In this document: positions 50,587-57,771 of the stretch, piece after piece
How positions within the stretch are numbered: the stretch's first letter is position 1
Layout: each line of letters opens with the position of its first letter
Source of the DNA: Curtobacterium flaccumfaciens pv. betae
GTDB lineage: Bacteria; Actinomycetota; Actinomycetes; Actinomycetales; Microbacteriaceae
Reading direction: 5' to 3'
Length of the DNA stretch: 64,000 nt
NCBI RefSeq assembly: GCF_026241855.1
Contig: NZ_JAPJDC010000001.1
Location: 3,100,001-3,164,000, forward strand
The notes under the pieces: model-generated
The model's input: the letters and a program-made list of their open reading frames with translations, nothing else
What the model was told of the DNA's origin: nothing
The model's database searches: none
Program-made: the position numbers and the translations under genes

Positions 50587-51539
50587 TCTTCGCCGAGGTG
50601 AGCGGGCCCCGGCTGCGGCGCACCCTCCGCAGCTTTGACCTTCAGACGCTCCGCTTCAGCGGCTTTCGCGGGACGCTCGTGCTGGCTCAACTCACGATCC
50701 TCGTGGCAACGCCGTACGACGCGTTGATGCAGACTCTGGTGGGAAGCGGAGCCGGACCGGTTTGTGATGGGCTTCGAAACGCTTCGACATACTGCCTTGG
50801 ACGATCCTTGCCCGATGCGCTCGTCACATCCGCCATGGTCATGATCCTCATCGGGGTTGCGGCTGGGGTTGCGCCGACCGTGATGGCGATCCTGCACGCG
50901 TGGGTTGGGTTCTCGATCGCTGGGTCGATCTCGCTCCCCGACGGGGGCGACCAAGCGGCCGCGGTGTGCACCCTGCTCCTTGTCGCCGTCAGTTTCGCCG
51001 ACCGACGTCGCTGGCTGCTCGGTCCGCCGCAGACAGTCGCGAACTGGCGCCGACAAGTGGCGCTCGCAGGTCTCATGGTCATGCGAGTGCAGGTCACTGC
51101 GATCTACTTCAACGCCGCGATCGCCAAGCTGTTTGCACCCGAATGGGTCAACGGCACAGCCGAGTACTACGTCCTTCGGGACCCGTTCTTCGGGGCGAGC
51201 GGACCGCTTGCTCCTGTCCTACAAGCTGCAACAACGCTGCCCGCTGTGACGGTGGGCGTGACCTGGGGTGCGGTGATAGCGGAGATCGCGATCGGTGTGC
51301 TGATTCTGTGTGGCCCGCGAAGTCGTTCGATTGCCTTGGTCCTGTGCGTGGTGCTGCACGGGGCGATCATCATCACGATGGGGCTCTGGAGCTTCGGGCT
51401 GATCATGATTGCGATCGTCGGCATCGCCGCGATGCCGTACACGCCGCATGAGCAGACGCACCAGTTCTGGTCCCGTCTCGGCAGAAGGCACCACGCCACC
51501 GTGCACAGCCCTAGCGTGGGTGGCGCTGGGGTCCGGTGA
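50577..51539 (+). CDS. SdpB-like membrane protein for toxin maturation
   Basis: 320 residues (B. subtilis SdpB 322) from GTG 50577, overlapping the SdpA-like gene by 10 bases. Multi-pass (about seven segments), HTTM-like. The segment IYFNAAIAKLFAPEWVNGTA plus EYYVLRDPFFG (residues 177-203) is the family's Y-x-x-A-x-x-K-x6-EWxxGTAxYY signature. Together with SdpA it is thought to process or secrete the toxin peptide in the membrane. Confidence 0.82.
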   Translation: MQLIFAEVSGPRLRRTLRSFDLQTLRFSGFRGTLVLAQLTILVATPYDALMQTLVGSGAGPVCDGLRNASTYCLGRSLPDALVTSAMVMILIGVAAGVAPTVMAILHAWVGFSIAGSISLPDGGDQAAAVCTLLLVAVSFADRRRWLLGPPQTVANWRRQVALAGLMVMRVQVTAIYFNAAIAKLFAPEWVNGTAEYYVLRDPFFGASGPLAPVLQAATTLPAVTVGVTWGAVIAEIAIGVLILCGPRSRSIALVLCVVLHGAIIITMGLWSFGLIMIAIVGIAAMPYTPHEQTHQFWSRLGRRHHATVHSPSVGGAGVR

Positions 51540-51964
51540 GCGCGCAGCACGTGCGTAGCGCGTCTCTTGGCTCCCTCGCGGCGGCCGTCCCCGTCTTCAT
51601 CGAGATCGCAGTCACGAGTGCATGGTGGAACCGACTCCCCGATCGGATCGCTACGACCTTCGGTCCGGACGGCAGCCCAGGCGGATACGGGACCCCGTTG
51701 GGGACGGTGATCCTTCTCGCCGCCGTGCAGACCCTCTTTCTCGTCGCTGCGGTCGGATCTGCCTTCGCTCGAGATCGGCGGAAAGGTCGGATCGCCTGCG
51801 CGGTCACCGCTGGATTCATCGCCGCTGTGGCTATCAGTTGGCTGAACATCGCGGGAGTCGCGGCCTCGACCGTGCCACCAGAAGCTTGGTGGGCAATCCT
51901 GGCGGGCCCGGCGTGGGCAGTCGTTCCGTACTGGCTGCTACGACTCGACAAGGAGGCACCATGA
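51536..51964 (+). CDS. DUF1648 membrane protein (SdpI N-terminal-like)
   Basis: 142 residues from GTG 51536 (GTGA overlap with the SdpB-like gene). Four hydrophobic segments; WWNRLPDRIATTFGPDGSPG (residues ~29-48) is the DUF1648 motif found at the N-terminus of SdpI, the SDP immunity protein. The SdpI domain itself is absent. Position in the toxin operon makes it the best immunity candidate. Followed by the CPBP protease gene (ATGA overlap). Confidence 0.75.
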   Translation: MSAQHVRSASLGSLAAAVPVFIEIAVTSAWWNRLPDRIATTFGPDGSPGGYGTPLGTVILLAAVQTLFLVAAVGSAFARDRRKGRIACAVTAGFIAAVAISWLNIAGVAASTVPPEAWWAILAGPAWAVVPYWLLRLDKEAP

Positions 51965-52953
51965 GGGAGATCAGGGGGCGAAAGAACGAGAGCGAGACCG
52001 CAGCTGGGAGGTCGCGGGGCACCCGGTGGGGTGTGGTCAGCGTGTTCGTGTGCCTGGCCTACGTTGCGGCGTGGGTGTTGCTCTGGCCAGCAATTGAGGC
52101 GAGCGCGGACCTCTCGGACCCCGCCGGGAACCCTGGTGCGTACATCGCGACCGTAGCGATGATGTTCACACCGGGCCTCGCAGCGCTGCTGGTCGCGATC
52201 ACGCTCGAAGGCCGCCGTGGGAAGGCGATCCTGGTTGCACTCGGGCTGACGGGGTTCTTCACGCGTCAAGGCTGGCGCTTCGCTCTCGCAGGAATCGCCG
52301 GAGCTGCTCTGCTGATCTCCGGCAGCTGGGGCCTCGGGATGCTGTTCGGGTGGGTGCAGCTCGACCCCGAACACTCCGTCGCGAAAGAACTCATCGTTCG
52401 AGTCACGGGCGAGCAACCGCCGATGCCGATGGCGCTCCTGGCGCTGCTGCAACTGCTGAACCTCCCGATCGGGATTGCCATCACCGCGATCGCTGCGATC
52501 GGCGAAGAAGTCGGTTGGCGCGGCTGGCTCCTCCCGAAACTGCTGCCACTCGGCTCCGGATGGGCGCTGAGCGTCAGCGGCGCGATCTGGGGCCTCTGGC
52601 ACGCTCCCGCGATCCTGCTCGGCCTGAACTACGAGGAACGCAATCCCCTCGGGATCATCTTGATGATGATCGGCTGTGTCGGCGCGGGCGTGCTGATCGG
52701 CTGGCTCCGGCTTGCGAGTGGATCGCTTCTGCCCTGCGTGCTCGCCCATGCGGCACTCAACAGCTTCGCCTCGTACCAGTCCGTCCTCTTCCCGCCTTTC
52801 GACGAACGCCTTGTCGGGCCGCTCGCCATCACCGGATGGGTCGTCATGGCGCTCTTGATCGCGGCGTGCGTGTTGCGGGCAACTCGACTTCGCCAGCGAC
52901 ACGGGTCGCAACTGGGCAGCCCCGAGGTCCGCAACACCGAGCTTTCCCAGTAG
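51961..52953 (+). CDS. CPBP-family intramembrane metalloprotease
   Basis: 330 residues, about eight membrane segments. Abi/CPBP motifs: EEVGWRGWLLPKL (Glu182-Glu183, Arg187), GLWHAPAILLGL with His, and LAHAALNSF with His in the third motif. CPBP proteases occur in bacteriocin operons as maturation or immunity factors (for example SkfC of the B. subtilis SKF system). Last gene of the SDP-like operon; either processes the SdpC-like precursors or protects the producer. Confidence 0.88.
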   Translation: MREIRGRKNESETAAGRSRGTRWGVVSVFVCLAYVAAWVLLWPAIEASADLSDPAGNPGAYIATVAMMFTPGLAALLVAITLEGRRGKAILVALGLTGFFTRQGWRFALAGIAGAALLISGSWGLGMLFGWVQLDPEHSVAKELIVRVTGEQPPMPMALLALLQLLNLPIGIAITAIAAIGEEVGWRGWLLPKLLPLGSGWALSVSGAIWGLWHAPAILLGLNYEERNPLGIILMMIGCVGAGVLIGWLRLASGSLLPCVLAHAALNSFASYQSVLFPPFDERLVGPLAITGWVVMALLIAACVLRATRLRQRHGSQLGSPEVRNTELSQ

Positions 52954-52954
52954 C

Positions 52955-53040
52955 CGGCCGAACGCCCAAGGGAACTGACCGGACCACCGCGGCCTCGGAC
53001 CCCGAAGGACAGGTCCTCACCCCGGCCTGGAGGACGGCGT
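52955..53040 (-). pseudogene. Fragment of a GVRGRGGP lipoprotein gene
   Basis: The minus strand encodes DLSFGVRGRGGPVSSLGRSA, matching the C-terminal signature of the lipoprotein at 33716 (DLGVRGRGGPIETIDFLAS); the DNA GGACCACCGCGGCC is shared. No start or rest of the gene is present. Confidence 0.45.
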
Positions 53041-53078
53041 CTGCGAAGCGTCAGACTCGAGGGCGTTGACTTACGTTC

Positions 53079-53504
53079 ATGATCACCAAGGGCGTCATCC
53101 ACCAGGTCGAGAGTGCGACTGTCCGGGATCGCAACGGCGTATCAGTCGGCAAGGTCGTGCAGGTGTTCCCCTCCGACGAGGACGGCAGTGCGGCCTACGT
53201 CTGTGTCGCAACCGGCCTGCTCGGGCGACACCAGGCGCTCGTCCCCGCCGACGACGCCACGTTCGACGGCACGGACGTGCACGTCGGGTACACGAAGGAC
53301 GCGATCAAGGGCGCTCCGTCCTTCGGAGCCGGACGCACCTTGTCCCCCGCCGAGACGAACGCCGTCCGCAAACACTTCGGGCTGTCCCGCACCGGCGCTG
53401 CGACCGGAGACATGGGTGACCCCCACGAGAACCTCGATCAGGCCGGGACCGGTCTTGCGGGTGCCGACGACACCGAGGGCGCAGGGACGACGCCGCCGGC
53501 CTGA
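53079..53504 (+). CDS. PRC-barrel-like domain protein
   Basis: 141 residues from ATG 53079. The first ~75 residues form a small beta-barrel pattern: GVIHQVESATVRDRNGVSVG, KVVQVFPSDEDGSAAYVCVA, TGLLGRHQALVPADDATFDG, as in PRC-barrel proteins. The C-terminal ~55 residues are hydrophilic and probably disordered. Function unknown; related proteins are stress-associated in actinobacteria. A short hairpin at 53614-53632 lies downstream. Confidence 0.72.
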   Translation: MITKGVIHQVESATVRDRNGVSVGKVVQVFPSDEDGSAAYVCVATGLLGRHQALVPADDATFDGTDVHVGYTKDAIKGAPSFGAGRTLSPAETNAVRKHFGLSRTGAATGDMGDPHENLDQAGTGLAGADDTEGAGTTPPA

Positions 53505-53613
53505 ACCTCACCGGAGTGAACGACGCCGAAACCGAGGATTTCGCCCACACCCGGCCAGGCAGCGGCCGGTCCTCTGGCGGGTGCGTGCTCCCTCATTGAC
53601 GCGCGCTTCTGTG

Positions 53614-53632
53614 AGCCCGGCATACGCGGGCT
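53614..53632 (+). terminator. Short hairpin terminator
   Basis: AGCCCG (53614-53619) pairs with CGGGCT (53627-53632) followed by TCTC; about 110 bases after the PRC-barrel gene. Confidence 0.45.
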
Positions 53633-54036
53633 TCTCGGAGGAGCATGCCTGTCTTCGTCCGACGGGCTCCGCGGCCGTCGCACACGCGCATCACCGCGAA
53701 GGCGCTGCTGCGAACGCTCACGGCGTCGCAGCGTGGTCACGTGTCATGGGAAGTCACCCTCCGACATACATCGACACAACCCTTCTCGCGGGCGTTCGGC
53801 GATGTCACAGTCTCGCCATGGCGCACATCTGGTCGGGGCTGTCCGGAGCCGCACTGCGCGGGGGCTGGTGACCGGACGGCTCGCACGACACCGGCCCGCG
53901 GGCGCCCCCGCGGACGAGACAGCCGTGCCGACCGCCACGGCCGGCCGCCCTCGCGCCGCGCCCACACCGGACGAATCGACACCACACGACGCCACACCAC
54001 GCGACAGGTAGCAGTTCAGACCACGAAGGAGTCCTC
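53633..54036 (+). other. Intergenic region upstream of the DszC-like gene
   Basis: No gene can be supported. Short frames such as ATG 53805 (MSQSRHGAHLVGAVRSRTAR) or the 17-codon MAHIWSGLSGAALRGGW opening at 53820 recall leader peptides seen before actinobacterial sulfur genes, but lack the usual Cys. CCGCGG-GCGCCC-CCGCGG near 53900 is a potential attenuator stem. Confidence 0.25.
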
Positions 54037-55272
54037 GTGACCATCAGCAACCAGACCGCCGACAGCAGGATCGACGAGGGCGCCGACGACGAGCTCCTCG
54101 CCCGCTTCCGTCCGATCTTCGACCGCATCGCTGCCGGCGCCTCTGAGCGCGAACGCGACCACCGCCTCCCGTTCGAGGAGATCCGCGAACTCGCCGCGGC
54201 AGGATTCGGCGCCGTCCGCGTCCCCGTCGCCCACGGCGGAGCCGGGGCGACCCTGCCCCAGCTGTTCCGCCTGCTGACCGAACTCGCCGCCGCTGACAGC
54301 AACATCCCCCAGGCGCTCCGCGGCCACTTCGCACTGGTGGAGGACCGGCTGGTCGCCCGGTCCGGGGAACGTGAGGGGTGGTTGGACCGCTTCGGCCGCG
54401 GTGAGATCGCCGGCAACTCGTGGACCGAGGTCGGATCGGTGCAGGTGGGCGATGTGATCACGAAGGTGACCCCGCAGCCGGACGGGACGTTCCGGATCAC
54501 CGGGCAGAAGTACTACTCGACCGGCAGCATCTTCGCCGACTGGATCGACACCTACGCCGAACGCACGGACACCGGCGAGCGGGTCATCGCGATCGTCGAC
54601 GCGCACCAGCCCGGGGTCACCCACACCGACGACTGGGACGGGTTCGGGCAGCGCACCACCGGGTCCGGCACCAGCACCTTCGACGACGCCGTCGTGCAGG
54701 CCGACGCGGTGATCCCCTTCGACGAGCGGTTCAAGTACCAGACGGCGTTCTACCAGGGCGTGCTGTTGAGCGTCCTCGCCGGGTCCGTCCTCGCAGCCGA
54801 ACGAGAGATCGCGCGCGAGGTCCGCAACCGCACCCGCGTCTTCTCCCACGGCAACGCCGACACGTTCGCGGCAGACCCGCAGATCCTGCAGGTCGTCGGC
54901 GAGGTGTCGGCGGCCGGGTTCGCCGCCACGGCGATCGTCGACCGGGCCGCCGCGGCCTTGCAGGGCGCGTACGAGGGAGCCGGGCTCGCCACAGCCGAAG
55001 ACGAGCGCCGCAACGACCGCGCCGAACTCGCGACCGCGCAGGCCCAGGTGGCGCTGACCACCCTGGCGACGACGGCGACCTCGCACCTGTTCGACGCGCT
55101 CGCGGCGTCCGGGGTGAGCACGACGAAGAACCTCGACCGGCACTGGCGGAACGCTCGCACCGCCGGCAGCCACAACCCGTGGGTGTTCAAGGCTCGGATC
55201 ATCGGTGACCACGCCGTCAACGGTGCCGAACCGCCCCGCGTCTGGGCGATCGGTGCGACCCGGACCTCATGA
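54037..55272 (+). CDS. Acyl-CoA dehydrogenase-fold flavoenzyme, DszC/SfnB-like
   Basis: 411 residues from GTG 54037 with a GAAGGAG site. Acyl-CoA dehydrogenase fold: LPFEEIRELAAAGFGAVRVP, GHFALVEDRLVARSGEREGW, FRITGQKYYSTGSIFADWID (flavin region), and the C-terminal RHWRNARTAGSHNPWVFKAR, which resembles HWRNARTHTLHDP of DszC/SfnB. These FMNH2-dependent monooxygenases release sulfur from sulfones or thiophenes, so a role in sulfur scavenging is likely. A flavin reductase partner is not nearby. Confidence 0.82.
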   Translation: MTISNQTADSRIDEGADDELLARFRPIFDRIAAGASERERDHRLPFEEIRELAAAGFGAVRVPVAHGGAGATLPQLFRLLTELAAADSNIPQALRGHFALVEDRLVARSGEREGWLDRFGRGEIAGNSWTEVGSVQVGDVITKVTPQPDGTFRITGQKYYSTGSIFADWIDTYAERTDTGERVIAIVDAHQPGVTHTDDWDGFGQRTTGSGTSTFDDAVVQADAVIPFDERFKYQTAFYQGVLLSVLAGSVLAAEREIAREVRNRTRVFSHGNADTFAADPQILQVVGEVSAAGFAATAIVDRAAAALQGAYEGAGLATAEDERRNDRAELATAQAQVALTTLATTATSHLFDALAASGVSTTKNLDRHWRNARTAGSHNPWVFKARIIGDHAVNGAEPPRVWAIGATRTS

Positions 55273-55394
55273 CGCCTGTCGAAGCCGAGACGGCTTCCGC
55301 GTGACCGCTGCTGCGATGTGCCTGCCCCGCCGCCCGGCCGCCGTGCGCGTACAGTCCCTGGCAACGCACGGCTGGCCGACCATCGGGGAACGCG

Positions 55395-56369
55395 ATGCGA
55401 CTGATCACGGGGACGACACTGGCCGTTGCGCTGGCAGCAGGCGCGCTGATCGGCCTCGTGCCACCAGCGACTGCGGCCGGATCCGGAACGATCACCGTGC
55501 AGCTCGCAACGCCGGACGGCACCGCGATCCGGATGGCGGACGTCGAACTCGCAGCGATCGGCACCGACGTCGTCGTCGGGAACGCCACCACCGACGATGA
55601 CGGCACCGCGACGTTCACCGGCATCCCCGCACCGGACACCGTCACGGTGACGACGCGGCAGCTCCCGCCGCACGGAACGGAGACCTACGCCCCCGGACTC
55701 CGCTCGGGCATCGCCGTCCGCGGCGGTTCGACAGTCGCGGTCACCGTGCCGCTCGTGATCGGCGCCACCGTGCAGGGCGGTGTGGTCGGCCCGACGGGAC
55801 CCGCCGCCGGTCGCCTGATGTACGCCTGGAACGAGGACACCTCGCAGGTGTTCCGGACGACCTCGGACAGCGCGGGCCAGTACCGGTTCGTCGGGTTGAG
55901 CACCGGGAAGTACCGCATCGAGGCCTACGCCAGTGGAACGGCGTCGCCCGCCGTCTGGAAGACCCGGGTGTACCAGCAGCGAGGAACGCTCCCGGCTTCC
56001 CGCGTCACCTTGTCACGGCACTACGCACACAGCGACTACGACCTGGTCGTCTACGCAGCCTCGGCGTCCCGCAGCCCGTCGGCGCAACTGAGCGGTGCGA
56101 CCGTCACGGTGACGAACGCGACGACCGGGGCATCGTTCTCGACCCGGTTCTCGACGCTGCTCGACAGCGAGCAGACGGCGCAGTTCCAGATCCCCTCCGG
56201 GCAGTACGTGGTGGAGCTCCGGACCGTGGCGACGACCGCAACGACCACGCAGGTGCTGTGGCTCGGACGTCCGGGCGGCGTGTACCGGTACGTGACCGAC
56301 CGGGCGCAGGCCGTCCCGGTGCAGGTCATGTTCGGCGGTCATGACTTCTGGGGCGGCGCCCTCGGGTGA
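55395..56369 (+). CDS. Secreted protein with carboxypeptidase-regulatory-like repeats
   Basis: 324 residues. Sec signal peptide 1-28 (MRLITGTTLAVALAAGALIG, cleavage near TAAG). At least two beta-sandwich repeats of the CarboxypepD_reg/SpaA type: GTITVQLATPDGTAIRMADV, TTDDDGTATFTGIPAPDTVT, then TTSDSAGQYRFVGLSTGKYR with YAWNEDTSQVF, and a third region ATVTVTNATTGASFSTRFST. No catalytic domain or cell-wall anchor (LPXTG) is visible; probably a secreted or surface adhesive/structural protein. Confidence 0.75.
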   Translation: MRLITGTTLAVALAAGALIGLVPPATAAGSGTITVQLATPDGTAIRMADVELAAIGTDVVVGNATTDDDGTATFTGIPAPDTVTVTTRQLPPHGTETYAPGLRSGIAVRGGSTVAVTVPLVIGATVQGGVVGPTGPAAGRLMYAWNEDTSQVFRTTSDSAGQYRFVGLSTGKYRIEAYASGTASPAVWKTRVYQQRGTLPASRVTLSRHYAHSDYDLVVYAASASRSPSAQLSGATVTVTNATTGASFSTRFSTLLDSEQTAQFQIPSGQYVVELRTVATTATTTQVLWLGRPGGVYRYVTDRAQAVPVQVMFGGHDFWGGALG

Positions 56370-56450
56370 TTCGGCCCCAGCACCATCCCCAGCACATGGC
56401 TGGCCGGACGCGGTTGGCTGCGTGACTGCACGCGGTCGCGTGAGCAGCAA

Positions 56451-56494
56451 CGGACAGGAGGCGCGGTGCCAGCTGGCACCGCGCCTCCTGTCCG
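56451..56494. terminator. 44-bp perfect palindrome of the GGAGGCGCGG family
   Basis: CGGACAGGAGGCGCGGTGCC at 56451 and its exact reverse complement ending at 56494 give 22-bp half-sites with no loop, between the convergent secreted-protein and immunity genes. As RNA it would form a very stable hairpin. Confidence 0.8.
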
Positions 56495-56534
56495 GCACAC
56501 GGTCGCGGACACGCGACGGTGGCGTCGCCACCTT

Positions 56535-56996
56535 CTACATGTCGGCGATGAGACGGAGCGTGTAGCCGTCGGGGACCGTCTGGTGTTCGACGTAGTGCAT
56601 GAACACCGGCGCAGCCTGGTCGACCGTGAACAGCTCGGCAGGATGCCGAGGCTCGTGCGCAGCCTGCACGTCGATGGTCTCCGTGAGCGGTTCGGTGAGA
56701 TCGTGGTCGCGGCCGACGATGTAGAAGCGGTACTCGCCGTCGTCCTCGCGGCGGCGCAACTCCACGCTCATCTTCTCGGCGGTGCCACCGGCCTGCAGGT
56801 AGGAGCCGCCGTACTGCTCCTCAGTCTTGTCGGGGTTGAACATCCAGTCGGCGTGGTCGGGACACCACCAGAGCCTCCACGCGAAGTGCTCGTCGTTGTC
56901 GAGGAGTCCTAGCATGCGGCGAACCTGGTCAGGCATCGGCCGGAAGGTGTCCCGCAGGATGCTGCTGATGCTGCTGTTGGTCTCTTGGATGATCAT
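56535..56996 (-). CDS. Presumed immunity protein of a polymorphic toxin cassette
   Basis: 153 residues from ATG 56996 (MIIQETNSSISSILRDTFRP). Acidic soluble alpha/beta protein (FAWRLWWCPDHADWMFNPDK, EYRFYIVGRDHDLTEPLTET); no family recognised. It begins 3 bases after the stop of a decayed toxin C-terminal fragment, the classic toxin-immunity order. A broken second copy of its 5' end lies at 57440-57511. Expression may now be lost or serve protection against kin toxins. Confidence 0.65.
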   Translation of the reverse strand: MIIQETNSSISSILRDTFRPMPDQVRRMLGLLDNDEHFAWRLWWCPDHADWMFNPDKTEEQYGGSYLQAGGTAEKMSVELRRREDDGEYRFYIVGRDHDLTEPLTETIDVQAAHEPRHPAELFTVDQAAPVFMHYVEHQTVPDGYTLRLIADM

Positions 56997-56999
56997 GCG

Positions 57000-57340
57000 C
57001 TACTTCACTCGTTGGTAGTTGACCGAGGTGATCTTGATCCGTTCGCCGTTCAGTTTGGTGCGCGGGATAGTCGTACGACACCGCTCGGTCGACAGCTTCT
57101 TCGGCCCCGTTCTTCGATGTGCCGCTCTTGACCTCGACACCCTCCCATGTGCCGTCAGACTTCTTCACCAAGCCGTCGTGGCCCCTTGGATCCGCGGTCC
57201 AGGCTGGCGCGCCCCGGCTCCGTTGTCGTGCCTTCACTCCAGTATTGCTGCTTGATGCCCTGCGCCTTCTGCGCCGAGTCAGCACGCGACTTGTGGTTGT
57301 CCTCCGACCTGTGCTCACCTTCGTGCTGGGCCCGGGGCCC
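57000..57340 (-). pseudogene. Frameshifted C-terminal fragment of a polymorphic toxin
   Basis: Protein-like sequence continues across three frames on the minus strand: HEGEHRSEDNHKSRADSAQK and GIKQQYWSEGTTTEPGR (frame 1), then after a shift near 57181-57188 GHDGLVKKSDGTWEGVEVKS (frame 2), and after a shift near 57062-57072 RTKLNGERIKITSVNYQRVK and stop at 57000 (frame 3). The VEVKSG core recalls restriction-endonuclease-like toxin domains. No upstream toxin body remains. Lies directly before the presumed immunity gene. Confidence 0.65.
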
Positions 57341-57439
57341 TCCGGCCGTTCCCCTTCTGCCCGCTCAGGACTAAGAAAGGTCCGCAGAACGGACGCTCCT
57401 TATGCACTCAGGGGGTCCCCATTGCGTTTGCCCCGACCC

Positions 57440-57560
57440 CCGCAGACACCCGCCTCGGGTATCGGCCCAAACGTGTCCCGCACGATGCTGCTGTTGGTCT
57501 CTTGAATGACCAGGTGTTACTTTACTCGTTGGTGGCATTCAAAGTGCCTGTAGTTAGCAA
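57440..57560 (-). pseudogene. Second, broken toxin/immunity cassette remnant
   Basis: On the minus strand QRVK-stop (57517-57531), matching the toxin end at 57000, is followed by LVIQETNSSIVRDTFGPIPE, matching the immunity N-terminus MIIQETNSSISSILRDTFRP; the start codon has become CTG and the frame then diverges. It shows a duplicated cassette in decay. Confidence 0.65.
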
Positions 57561-57758
57561 GAGTGGATGCCGATCAATCAATCGATCGAGCGAGCCGCAG
57601 CCATTCTTCGCAGCAGCGTTCTCGACGGGTGAATAACGTCGACACGTGCAATAACCCTACTCGCTCGCCCCCGCTCCCAGCCCGAACCCCCTAGCCGATA
57701 GGTAGGGGAACGAGGTGCGATTCACGTTACTCATCGAACCGTCCGATTGGGCACCCCT
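57561..57758. other. Non-coding gap before the fusion gene
   Basis: Lower-G+C sequence with no supported gene. CCCCCTA/TAGGTAGGGG near 57690-57711 is an imperfect hairpin. Confidence 0.3.
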
Positions 57759-57764
57759 TATGCT
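57759..57764 (+). promoter_or_regulatory. -10 box, leaderless fusion gene
   Basis: TATGCT ends 7 bases before ATG 57772; no Shine-Dalgarno sequence. Confidence 0.5.
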
Positions 57765-57771
57765 GGTTCCC

